From NCBI RefSeq assembly GCF_000740785.1, contig NZ_JFZB01000014.1, positions 1-64,000 on the forward strand: 64,000 nucleotides of DNA, in the 5' to 3' direction. The notes under the pieces were generated by a model. That model was not told the origin of the DNA, made no database searches, and saw only the letters and a program-made list of their open reading frames with translations. Shown here piece after piece: positions 19,096 through 26,852 of the stretch (position 1 is its first letter; each line of letters opens with the position of its first letter). The position numbers were made by a program, and so were the translations under genes. The DNA comes from Paenirhodobacter enshiensis (GTDB lineage: Bacteria; Pseudomonadota; Alphaproteobacteria; Rhodobacterales; Rhodobacteraceae).

Positions 19096-19917
19096 TCACT
19101 TGACCCCGGTCATGGTGATGCCGGCGATGAAGTGGCGTCGCGCCAGCAGGAAGCACAGCACGATGGGCGCGGTGATGATCGTCGCGCCGGCCATCAGCGC
19201 ACCGTAATTCGCCCCGGTCTCGGCATCCGAGAAGAACAGCATCCCGAGCGGCGGCGGCGCGAGTTCGGTCTTGTTGATCACGATCATCGGCCAGTAGAGG
19301 TCGTTCCAGTGCGCCACCACCGAGAACACCGCGAAAGCCGCGAGCGAGGGCAGCGAGCCGCGCAGCACCAGCCGCCAGCAGATCTCCATCTCGGAAAAGC
19401 CGTCCATCCGCGCCGCCTCGATGATCTCGTCGGGGTAGGAACGGAACGACTGGTGAAACAGGAAGATCGCGAAGACCGACAGGAAGAACGGCGCCATCAT
19501 CGCGAAATAGGTATTCAGCAGCTGCGCCCTGGCGAGGCCGACGAACAGCGGCAGCGCAAGCGCCTGCACCGGCACGCACAGCGCCGCGATCACCAGCGCC
19601 AGCATGATCCGCCGCCCCGGAAAACGCAGCTTGGCCAGCGCATAGGCCGCCGGCACCGAGGTCAGCACCTGCACCGCCAGAATGCCACCGCACACGATCA
19701 GCCCGTTGAGCATGAACCGCGCCATCGGCACCGAACTGGCCGCCTGAGCATAATTCTCGCCCCCCGAGAAGGTCTTCGGCACCGGCCAGAGCGAGACATC
19801 GAAGATCTCGGACGGCGAGCGGATCGAGGTCAGCACCATCCAGTAGAACGGCAGCAGCATCGCCGCCGCACCGAGCGCCAGCACCAGATGCGGCAGATAA
19901 TGACGAAGACGGGCCAT
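19096..19917 (-). CDS. ABC transporter permease (UgpE/MalG type)
   Basis: Inner-membrane permease of 273 aa with about six hydrophobic segments. The EAA loop that contacts the ATPase is EIIEAARMDGFSEMEICWRLVLRGSLP. The start is ATG 19917 (MARLRHYLPHLVLALG); its ATG overlaps the preceding permease stop by one base (TGATG), so the two are translationally coupled. The longer open frame upstream is the other permease in a different frame. It ends HFIAGITMTGVK, the conserved end of this family. Confidence 0.9.
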   Translation of the reverse strand: MARLRHYLPHLVLALGAAAMLLPFYWMVLTSIRSPSEIFDVSLWPVPKTFSGGENYAQAASSVPMARFMLNGLIVCGGILAVQVLTSVPAAYALAKLRFPGRRIMLALVIAALCVPVQALALPLFVGLARAQLLNTYFAMMAPFFLSVFAIFLFHQSFRSYPDEIIEAARMDGFSEMEICWRLVLRGSLPSLAAFAVFSVVAHWNDLYWPMIVINKTELAPPPLGMLFFSDAETGANYGALMAGATIITAPIVLCFLLARRHFIAGITMTGVK

Positions 19918-20843
19918 CAGTAATGCACCTTCCGTTCCATCCGCAGCGTCTGCCCGATCGACAGCACCAGCACGATCGCCAGGAAGATCAGCGTCAGCGC
20001 CGCGGCATAGCCGGTGTTCGAATAGTCGAACCCTTCGAGATACAGCTCGTAAAGCAGCGTCTCGGACCCCGAGCGTCCCTTGGTCAGCACTGCCACCGTC
20101 TCGAACACCTTGAAGGCGGTGATGGAGCTGGTGACCACGACGAACATCGTCGTCGGCCCCAGCATCGGCCAGGTCACGGTCAGGAAGCGGTCTACCGGGC
20201 TCTTGGCGCCATCCATGCGCGCGGCCTCGGTCAGGTCCTTCGGGATCGCCGTCAGCCCGGCCAGAAACAGCACCATGTTGAAGCCGAGGATCTGCCACAC
20301 CCCGATCAGGGCCATCGTCGGGATCAGCAGCGCGGGCGTGCCGAGGAACGACACCGGCTCGAAGCCGAGCGCCTTGATCGCGGCATTGACCGGGCCGAGC
20401 GTCGGATGCAGCAGGAACTGCCACACCGTCGCCATCGCGACGAGGGTCGCGGTGACGGGGAGGAAATACGCCGTCTCCCACAGCGCACGCGAGCGGCGCC
20501 GGCCATGCACCAGAAGCGCGATGCCGAGCGCGCCGAACACCCCGCAGGGGATGACGATGGCGGCATAAAGCGCGGTATTCGCCATCGCGCGCAGGAACAC
20601 CGGATCGTGGAAGGCCTTGGTGAAATTCGACAGCCCGACGAAGCTCCAGTCGATTGCCCCGAGCTGATAATCGGTCAGCGAGAACCCGCCCAGCATGACC
20701 AGAGGCAAGCCATAGATCGCGACCATCAGCACCATCGCAGGGGCGGCGAACAGCAGCCCCTTGCGGATCAGCCGTCGCTCGGCCGCGCTGCGCACCGGGC
20801 GGGCGGGCCCGGCCGCGGAAACCGAAACGTCAAGCGTCGTCAT
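19917..20843 (-). CDS. ABC transporter permease (UgpA/MalF type)
   Basis: Inner-membrane permease of 308 aa with about six transmembrane helices, the first near residues 28-50. The EAA coupling loop is DLTEAARMDGAKSPVDRFLTVTWPMLGP. Its ATG overlaps the ATPase stop by four bases (ATGA), and its own stop overlaps the next permease start, so ATPase, both permeases and the binding protein form one operon. Substrate class is shared with the binding protein: sugars or glycerol phosphates. Confidence 0.9.
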   Translation of the reverse strand: MTTLDVSVSAAGPARPVRSAAERRLIRKGLLFAAPAMVLMVAIYGLPLVMLGGFSLTDYQLGAIDWSFVGLSNFTKAFHDPVFLRAMANTALYAAIVIPCGVFGALGIALLVHGRRRSRALWETAYFLPVTATLVAMATVWQFLLHPTLGPVNAAIKALGFEPVSFLGTPALLIPTMALIGVWQILGFNMVLFLAGLTAIPKDLTEAARMDGAKSPVDRFLTVTWPMLGPTTMFVVVTSSITAFKVFETVAVLTKGRSGSETLLYELYLEGFDYSNTGYAAALTLIFLAIVLVLSIGQTLRMERKVHY

Positions 20844-21997
20844 GCCGCCACGCGCTCCAGCACATGCAGCGTCCGGCGCTGGCCATCAGCACCGAACAGA
20901 TGCGCCCGCCCCGCCACGAAACCAAGCCGCAGCACCCCGTCGGCATCGGCCCCGAGCGGATCGGTGGCGCTCTGACGCAGGGTCAGTGCCAACTCCGGCG
21001 CCCTGGGCAGCACGCAGCTGACATAGCGGTCGGCACCGTGGGTCTCGACGCGAAGCACCTTCGCCGGCAGACCGTCGGCGCGCAGATGCAGATCTTCGGG
21101 CCGCAGGCCCAGTGTCGCCGGCCCCGTCGTCTCGGCCCCGCCGGACAGCGCGGCGGCAAGGCCGATCTCAAGCCCGAACAGACTCAGCCGGCCCGCCGGC
21201 CCGATCTCGACCGGCAAGAGGTTGATCGAGGGCTGACCGATGAAGCGCGCCACCCGCAGCGTGGCGGGCGCGCGATACAGATCGTCCGGCGTGCCCAACT
21301 GCTCGATCCGGCCCTCGATCATCAGCGCGATCCGGTCCGACATGGTCATCGCCTCGATCTGATCGTGGGTGACATAGACGAAGGTCGCCCCGAGGCGGCG
21401 ATGCAGTGCCGACAGCTCTGCCCGCATATGGGCGCGCAGCTTGGCGTCGAGGTTGGAAAGCGGCTCGTCCATCAGGAAGGCGGCCGGATCGCGCACCAGA
21501 GCGCGGGCCAGCGCCACGCGCTGGCGCTGCCCGCCCGACAGCTCGGCCGGACGGCGCTCCAGCAGCGCGCCGATCTCCAGCACCCCGGCCGCCGCTTCGA
21601 CCGCCGCGTCGATGTCATCGAGCGCCGCGCGCCCGGCGATCATCCGCCCGACCAGCGGCAGCCGGGCCCAGCCCGACAGCCGGCGCATCCGCAACGGCGT
21701 CGCGATGTTCTCTCGCACGCTCATATGCGGGTAGAGCGCATAGCTCTGGAACACCATCGCGAGGTTTCGATCCGACGGATCGGCCCCCGTCACATCGGCG
21801 CCGCCGATCGAGACGGTGCCGCGGTCAGGCGTCTCAAGCCCCGCGATGATGCGCAGCAGCGTCGACTTGCCACAGCCCGACATGCCGACGAGGGACAGGA
21901 ATTCGCCCGGTCGGACGGTAAGATCAATGCCTCGCAGCACTTCGGTCTGGCCAAAGCCCTTGCCGATGCCCGTCAGCTCCAGTGATTGCGGCGTCAT
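20840..21997 (-). CDS. ABC transporter ATP-binding protein (UgpC/MalK type)
   Basis: Cytoplasmic ATPase of 385 aa, first gene of the importer operon. Walker A is GMSGCGKS (38-45), signature LSGGQRQR (153-160), Walker B AFLMDEP (173-179), and the H-loop VTHD follows. The C-terminal 150 residues are an OB-type MalK regulatory domain. The Shine-Dalgarno AGGAG is placed seven bases before ATG 21997, but it forms one arm of a perfect ten-bp hairpin (22000-22025). Translation of the operon's first gene is therefore likely controlled or slowed by RNA structure. Confidence 0.93.
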   Translation of the reverse strand: MTPQSLELTGIGKGFGQTEVLRGIDLTVRPGEFLSLVGMSGCGKSTLLRIIAGLETPDRGTVSIGGADVTGADPSDRNLAMVFQSYALYPHMSVRENIATPLRMRRLSGWARLPLVGRMIAGRAALDDIDAAVEAAAGVLEIGALLERRPAELSGGQRQRVALARALVRDPAAFLMDEPLSNLDAKLRAHMRAELSALHRRLGATFVYVTHDQIEAMTMSDRIALMIEGRIEQLGTPDDLYRAPATLRVARFIGQPSINLLPVEIGPAGRLSLFGLEIGLAAALSGGAETTGPATLGLRPEDLHLRADGLPAKVLRVETHGADRYVSCVLPRAPELALTLRQSATDPLGADADGVLRLGFVAGRAHLFGADGQRRTLHVLERVAA

Positions 21998-21999
21998 GG

Positions 22000-22025
22000 A
22001 TGCGCTCCTTGCTTCAGGAGCGCAT
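22000..22025 (-). promoter_or_regulatory. Hairpin that sequesters the Shine-Dalgarno of the ABC ATPase gene
   Basis: In the transcript AUGCGCUCCU pairs perfectly with AGGAGCGCAU across the loop GAAGCA. The second arm contains the AGGAG Shine-Dalgarno and ends two bases before the AUG (21997). It could be an RNA switch or thermometer, a site for an RNA-binding protein, or, as DNA, a palindromic operator. Confidence 0.65.
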
Positions 22026-22146
22026 ATCCTGCCCGAACGCGACGGTTCGGTGACGATCAGCCAAAGTCTTTGCGACAGTTTCCGGAGGGGTCAGATCTTT
22101 GGGGCCAGTTCTCCGGGGACGGACCATGCCGCCCCCGGAACAGATT

Positions 22147-23778
22147 TCAGTGACCGGCACCCGGGATCGCCGCGACCAAGGTGCGGGTATACTCGTGCTG
22201 CGGATTGCGGAAGATCTGCGAGGGCGGGCCGAACTCCACCACCTTGCCGCGATGCAGCACCAGAATATCATCGCAGATCTGGCTCGCGACGCGCAGATCG
22301 TGGGTGATGAAGATCATCGACAGCCGGCTTTCGCGCTGCACCCGGTTGAGCAGCTCCAGCACCTGCGCCTGGATCGAGACATCGAGCGCCGAGACCGCCT
22401 CGTCCGCGACGATGATCTGCGGCGAGAACATCAGCGCCCGCGCGATGCCGACGCGCTGGCGCTGCCCGCCCGAGAACTCGTGCGGATAGCGGTCATAGGC
22501 CGAGGCGCTCAGCCCCACGGTTTCGAGGATCTCGCACGCCCGGCGGCGCGCACCGTCATGGGTGAACAGCCCGTGCGCCAAGGGCCCCACCGTCAGCGCC
22601 TGCCCCACCGTGAACCGCGGGTTGAGCGAGGCATAGGGATCCTGGAAGATCATCTGGATCTGCGGCCGCATCGAACGGAAGTTGGTTTCGTCGAGCGACA
22701 GGATATCCTCGCCCTCGAAGCGCAGCTCGCCCCCGTCGGCCGGCATCAGCTTCATCAGCACCTTGCCCATCGACGACTTGCCCGAGCCGGATTCGCCCAC
22801 GATCCCCAGCGTCTCGCCCTTGCGCAGGGTGAAGCTGACATCGTTGACCGCATGGACCTCGCGCATCCGCCCGAGGAAGCCCGAGCGCGTGCGATAAGTC
22901 TTTTGCAGATGCTTCGCCTCCATCACCACGGGCTTGTCGTCGATGCGCGGCCGGTCGGTGTCGCGCAGCGTCGGCACCGCGGCGAGGAGTTTCTTCGTAT
23001 AGGGCTGCTCGGGTGCGTGCAGCACCTTTTCGGCCGGGCCCTGCTCGACCAGATTGCCCTTCTCCATCACGATCACCCGGTCGGCGATATCGGCCACCAC
23101 GCCGAAATCATGGGTGATGAACATCACGCTCATCCCCTTGCGCCGCTGCACCTTGCGGATCAGTTCGAGGATCTGCGCCTGGGTGGTGACATCAAGGGCG
23201 GTGGTCGGCTCGTCGGCGATCAGGATCTCGGGGTCGAGCGCGAGCGCCATCGCGATCATCACGCGCTGACGCTGACCGCCCGACAGGCGGAACGGATACT
23301 GATGCTGGATCAGCGCCGGGTCGGGCAGGCCCACTTCGGTCAGCATCTCGACCACCCGCGCGGCGCGGCTGTCAGGCGAGCCGACGCCATGGGCATCCAG
23401 AACCTCGCGGACCTGATCGCCGATGGTCATCAGCGGATTGAGCGCCGAAAGCGGATCCTGAAAGATGATCGAGATTTCGCGCCCGCGCATCCGGCGCCGT
23501 TCCGATTCCGGCATCTTCAGCAGGTCGCGGCCGTGGAAGGTAATCTCGCCGCTGTCGACGCGCATCACGTCGGGCAAGAGCCCCATCACCGTATTCGCCG
23601 TCACCGACTTGCCGGAACCGGATTCGCCGATGATGCACAGGATCTCGCCGGGCATCAGGTCGAAGTGAATGTCGCGCACCGCGTGCGGACGGTCGCGCAA
23701 CCCGGGGATCGAAACGGTGAGGTCACGCACCGTCAGAACCGGCGCAGAGCCCTGCGCGGGGGAAAGGTCATTGGACAT
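22147..23778 (-). CDS. Fused dipeptide/oligopeptide ABC transporter ATPase (OppD-OppF fusion)
   Basis: A 543-aa protein with two complete ATPase modules, doing the work of the separate DppD and DppF. Module 1: Walker A GESGSGKS (51-58), signature LSGGQRQR (165-172), Walker B ILIADEP. Module 2: Walker A GESGSGKS (328-335), signature FSGGQRQR (435-442), Walker B IIVADEA. Each carries the OppD/F C-terminal zipper ([25 protein letters not shown]). Start is ATG 23778 ([10 protein letters not shown]). It is divergent from the MarR regulator gene, and the matching binding protein and permeases are on the opposite strand downstream of that regulator, so both arms are probably controlled from the shared gap. 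Confidence 0.93.
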   Translation of the reverse strand: MSNDLSPAQGSAPVLTVRDLTVSIPGLRDRPHAVRDIHFDLMPGEILCIIGESGSGKSVTANTVMGLLPDVMRVDSGEITFHGRDLLKMPESERRRMRGREISIIFQDPLSALNPLMTIGDQVREVLDAHGVGSPDSRAARVVEMLTEVGLPDPALIQHQYPFRLSGGQRQRVMIAMALALDPEILIADEPTTALDVTTQAQILELIRKVQRRKGMSVMFITHDFGVVADIADRVIVMEKGNLVEQGPAEKVLHAPEQPYTKKLLAAVPTLRDTDRPRIDDKPVVMEAKHLQKTYRTRSGFLGRMREVHAVNDVSFTLRKGETLGIVGESGSGKSSMGKVLMKLMPADGGELRFEGEDILSLDETNFRSMRPQIQMIFQDPYASLNPRFTVGQALTVGPLAHGLFTHDGARRRACEILETVGLSASAYDRYPHEFSGGQRQRVGIARALMFSPQIIVADEAVSALDVSIQAQVLELLNRVQRESRLSMIFITHDLRVASQICDDILVLHRGKVVEFGPPSQIFRNPQHEYTRTLVAAIPGAGH

Positions 23779-24094
23779 GAGTTCAGTCTTTCGTTTGTCA
23801 TTATTATGCCCCGCCACTGTCCGCGATCCCGGCCGCCCCCGGCAAGTCCAGCCAGCCCGGAGCCCTCTCTCCGGACGCATGTGCCTGAAATTCAGGCGCC
23901 TCGGCGAATGATCGGCGATTTTGCGGGCACCGCCCCCGGATCTGCCGGACTCTCCGCCCCATCGCCCGATGCCCGGAACCCACCGCACAGGGACTGGGCG
24001 TTTACCTCCTTTCCGAAGCATCCAGATGCCCGCATTGCCCGAAACCATGCCGATTTCCCAAGTTGCACCTGAAATTCCGCTTAAAAAATAAACA

Positions 24095-24134
24095 CAGTTG
24101 CATTTCACAACCATAACAGTTGCGATTCACAACC
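24095..24134. promoter_or_regulatory. Twin 18-bp operator-like repeats, probable MarR binding site
   Basis: CAGTTGCATTTCACAACC (24095-24112) and CAGTTGCGATTCACAACC (24117-24134) differ at two positions and are spaced 22 bp start to start, about two helical turns. Each contains the inverted pair GTTG-N7-CAAC, as expected for a dimeric winged-helix regulator. They sit between the divergent oppDF and marR genes. Confidence 0.65.
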
Positions 24135-24162
24135 TTATCCTTTGACGACTCGGCCAGACACG

Positions 24163-24174
24163 TCACGGTTGTGA
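24163..24174. promoter_or_regulatory. Third, reversed operator half-site
   Basis: TCACGGTTGTGA: its right part GGTTGTGA is the reverse complement of the TCACAACC ending both 18-bp repeats. It lies 24 bases before the marR start, where binding would block the regulator's own expression. Confidence 0.4.
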
Positions 24175-24197
24175 CAGCAAGACTGCACAGGCCCCAG

Positions 24198-24725
24198 ATG
24201 ACGACCGACGCTTCGCCCCACTCTCCGCCTCCCGATACAGACCCCGACGCGGATCTGCGTCCGCTGGAGATTGCCGGTCACCGGATCGACATCCTCGACG
24301 GGGCGTTCAGCTGGTTCATCCGCTCGCTCGACTCGGTCGTGTCGCGCGATCTCGATGCGCGGATGGGTCATCTGGAAGTGGCGAAGGGCAAGGGCAAGAT
24401 AACCGCGCTGTTGCTGATCGACGATTACCCGGGCATCCGCCCCTCGGAAATCGCCGAGGTGCTGATGCGCGACCGCCCGACCACCGGGCGCATCATCGAC
24501 CGGATGGTGCAGGCGGGTCTGGTCAGCCGTGGCGTCTCTGCCCACGATCAGCGCGCGCAATCGCTGACCATCACCCCCGCCGGCCATGACCTCGCCGAGA
24601 AGGTGCGCGAGATCATCCGCCAGCAGGAAGCCGAATTCTTCGATTTCATCGCCCCCGAGGATCGCGCGCAGTTCATGCGCATCCTGCGGCGGACCTACAT
24701 GAGGATGCGCAGCAAATGGACATGA
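24198..24725 (+). CDS. MarR-family transcriptional regulator
   Basis: Winged-helix repressor of 175 aa. The DNA-binding part reads KITALLLIDDYPGIRPSEIAEVLMRDRPTTGRIIDRMVQAGLVSRGVSAHDQRAQSLTITPAG, with helix-turn-helix and the wing carrying the D-x-R turn (HDQRAQ). Dimerisation helices flank it. Start ATG 24198 (MTTDASPHS) is chosen; the open frame extends upstream to 24120 but there it runs through the repeat operator. First gene of the + strand arm: marR, SDR, oxidase. It most likely represses both this arm and oppDF; the inducer is unknown. Confidence 0.9.
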   Translation: MTTDASPHSPPPDTDPDADLRPLEIAGHRIDILDGAFSWFIRSLDSVVSRDLDARMGHLEVAKGKGKITALLLIDDYPGIRPSEIAEVLMRDRPTTGRIIDRMVQAGLVSRGVSAHDQRAQSLTITPAGHDLAEKVREIIRQQEAEFFDFIAPEDRAQFMRILRRTYMRMRSKWT

Positions 24726-25429
24726 CCGAAGCGCCGCGGGTGGCGCTGATCTCCGGCGCGAGCCGCGGCATCGGCGCGGCGGTGGCCGAGACGCTGTTCG
24801 CCGAAGGCTGGGCGGTTTCGCTCGGGATGCGGGCGCCCGCCCTGCCCGACTGGGCCGCGGCGGACCCCACGCGCGTGCATCTGTTCGCCTATGACGCCCT
24901 CGACCGCGCCGCCCCTGCGGCCTGGGTCGCCGATGCCGTGACGCGCTTCGGCCGCGTCGACGCGCTTGTTGCAAACGCCGGGATTTCGATCCCGAAGACC
25001 GTGGTCGAGATTTCCGACGACGAATTCGACCTGCTGACGGAAATCAACGTCAAGGCGCCGCGCCGTCTGGCCGCCGCCGCCTGGGAGGCGCTGTGCCAAA
25101 GCGGGCGCGGCCGGGTGATCGTGCTGGGCTCGCTTTCGGGCAAGCGGGTGAAATCGGCCCGCTCCGGCGCCTATTCGATGACGAAATTCGCCGCCGTCGC
25201 GCTGGCCCATGCGCTGCGGCACGCGGGCTTCGACAAGGGCGTGCGCGCGACAGCCGTCTGCCCCGGTTTCGTCGCCACCGACATGGCCGCCGCGCTGACC
25301 GAGCGCCCGGCCGAGCAGATGACCTCGCCCCGCGATCTCGCCCGGGTGATCTCTCTGCTGATCGCGTTGCCGAACGAGGCGAGCGTCGCCGAGTTCTGCG
25401 TGAATTGTCAGCTTGAGGAGTCCTTCTGA
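24716..25429 (+). CDS. Short-chain dehydrogenase/reductase (SDR)
   Basis: NAD(P)-dependent oxidoreductase, 237 aa, classical SDR. Cofactor motif SGASRGIG (TGxxxGxG class) is near residues 14-21. NAGIS, the catalytic Ser (LGSLSG) and YSMTK (Tyr-xxx-Lys) are all present, so it should be active. The ATG at 24716 (GAGGA ten bases upstream) overlaps marR by ten bases; ATG 24722 would give an ATGA overlap. It sits between the regulator and the first FAD oxidase, which points to a step on an aldehyde, ketone or alcohol from the same pathway. The substrate is not evident. Confidence 0.88.
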   Translation: MDMTEAPRVALISGASRGIGAAVAETLFAEGWAVSLGMRAPALPDWAAADPTRVHLFAYDALDRAAPAAWVADAVTRFGRVDALVANAGISIPKTVVEISDDEFDLLTEINVKAPRRLAAAAWEALCQSGRGRVIVLGSLSGKRVKSARSGAYSMTKFAAVALAHALRHAGFDKGVRATAVCPGFVATDMAAALTERPAEQMTSPRDLARVISLLIALPNEASVAEFCVNCQLEESF

Positions 25430-25430
25430 G

Positions 25431-26762
25431 ATGCCCGGTCCTTTCGTCGTTCCCTTCCACGGGGATACCGAACTGCCTGCCAAGGTGGATGTCGTCGTCA
25501 TCGGCGGCGGCGCGATCGGCGCCTCGACGGCGCTCGAACTGGTCGAGCGCGGCCTGAAGGTCGCCCTGTGCGAGAAGGGCGGCATCGGCCACGAACAGTC
25601 CAGCCGCAACTGGGGCTGGGTGCGCATCAGCCGCCGCGACCCGCGCGAAGTGCCGCTGATGGCCGAGGCGCTGCGGATCTGGGACGGTCAGGCCGAACGG
25701 CTCGGGCGCGACGTCGGCTACACCCGCGCCGGCATCATGTTCACCTGCGCCAATGACACCGAATTCGCCCAGCACGAGCGCTGGATGAAGAACCTCGAAG
25801 GCTATCAGATCGAGTCGCGGATGCTGACGCAGCGCGAGTTCGACGCGATCTGCCCGGGCGGCAAGCTGCCGATCAAGGGCGCGCTCTACACCCCCCTCGA
25901 CGGCCGGGCGGAGCCGCAGAAGGTCGCCCCCGCCGTCGCCGAAGCGGCACGCGAGCGCGGCGCCCATGTGATGACCGAATGCGCCGTGCGCGGCATCGAC
26001 ACCAAGGCCGGCAAGGTCTGCGGCGTGTTCACCGAACGCGGTTACATCGCCTGCGACGCGGCGGTGCTGGCGGGCGGCGCCTGGTCGAGCCTGTTCGCGC
26101 GCAACACCGGGCTGCGTCTGCCGCAGCTCAAGGTGATCAACTCGGTTCTGCGCACGAAGCCCCTCGAAGGCGGACCCGAGGCCGCGATCTGGTCGAACGG
26201 TTTCGCCATCCGCAAGCGTCAGGACGGCGGTTACACCATCGCCAACGGTTTCGAGAACATCGCCGACATCGTTCCCGACAGCTTCCGCTTCTTCAAGGAC
26301 TTCATGCCCGCGCTGAAGCACGAATGGCGTTCGCTGGTGATGCGCGGCGGTCTTCGTTTCCTCGACGAGGCGCGGATCCCCAACCATTGGAAGATGGACG
26401 AGGCCTCGCCCTTCGAATATTGTCGCGTGCTCGATCCGAAGCCGTCGTTCTCGTTGCAGGACCGGGCGCTGAACAACCTGCGCAAGGCCTTCCCGGTGTT
26501 CGCGAAGGCCGAGGTCGCGCAGCGGTGGGCCGGTGCCATCGACGTCACCCCCGACGCGGTGCCGGTGATCTCGGGCGTCGACACGCTGCCCGGCTTCTAC
26601 ATCGCCACCGGATTCTCGGGCCACGGCTTCGGCATCAGCCCCGCCGCCGGCCGCCTGATGGCCGATATCGTCACCGGGCACATGCCCTGCGTCGATCCCG
26701 CCCCGTTCCGGTTCAGCCGGTTCTCCGACGGCTCGAAGATCGAACTGATCTCGGGCTTCTGA
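25431..26762 (+). CDS. FAD-dependent amine/D-amino-acid oxidase family protein, copy 1
   Basis: DAO-family flavoprotein, 443 aa. The N-terminal FAD Rossmann motif is VDVVVIGGGAIGASTALELVERGLKVALCEKG, followed by EQSSRNWGWVR, which contacts FAD. The C-terminal FAD-binding segment is GFYIATGFSGHGFGISPAAGRLMADI. Such enzymes oxidise a C-N bond of an amino acid, N-methyl amino acid or opine to an imine. Start ATG 25431 (MPGPFVVPFHG) has GAGGAG upstream, and it follows the SDR stop directly. It is a close paralogue of the gene at 31969. The electron acceptor (oxygen or quinone) cannot be told. Confidence 0.88.
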   Translation: MPGPFVVPFHGDTELPAKVDVVVIGGGAIGASTALELVERGLKVALCEKGGIGHEQSSRNWGWVRISRRDPREVPLMAEALRIWDGQAERLGRDVGYTRAGIMFTCANDTEFAQHERWMKNLEGYQIESRMLTQREFDAICPGGKLPIKGALYTPLDGRAEPQKVAPAVAEAARERGAHVMTECAVRGIDTKAGKVCGVFTERGYIACDAAVLAGGAWSSLFARNTGLRLPQLKVINSVLRTKPLEGGPEAAIWSNGFAIRKRQDGGYTIANGFENIADIVPDSFRFFKDFMPALKHEWRSLVMRGGLRFLDEARIPNHWKMDEASPFEYCRVLDPKPSFSLQDRALNNLRKAFPVFAKAEVAQRWAGAIDVTPDAVPVISGVDTLPGFYIATGFSGHGFGISPAAGRLMADIVTGHMPCVDPAPFRFSRFSDGSKIELISGF

Positions 26763-26852
26763 TCCTCGCGTCTCATCATCGCGGGCCAGCCGGCCGACAG
26801 AGCCGGCGCCCCGCTCCCCGCCCGACAGGGCCAATCCAACAGGGAATGCACC

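Larger units (their letters stand above)
23779..24197. other. 419-base divergent promoter region between the OppDF and MarR genes
   Basis: No gene is supported. The left 250 bases are GC-rich and featureless. The segment 24075-24180 is AT-richer and holds two 18-bp direct repeats and a third reversed half-site (see 24095-24134 and 24163-24174), so this is where the divergent promoters should lie. No confident -35/-10 pair was fixed. Confidence 0.7.

Noticed and set aside
22108-22141. Terminator between the OppDF and sugar-type ATPase genes
   Set aside because: CCGGGG/CCCCGG arms with a bulge and no T-tract; not distinguishable from GC-rich background.
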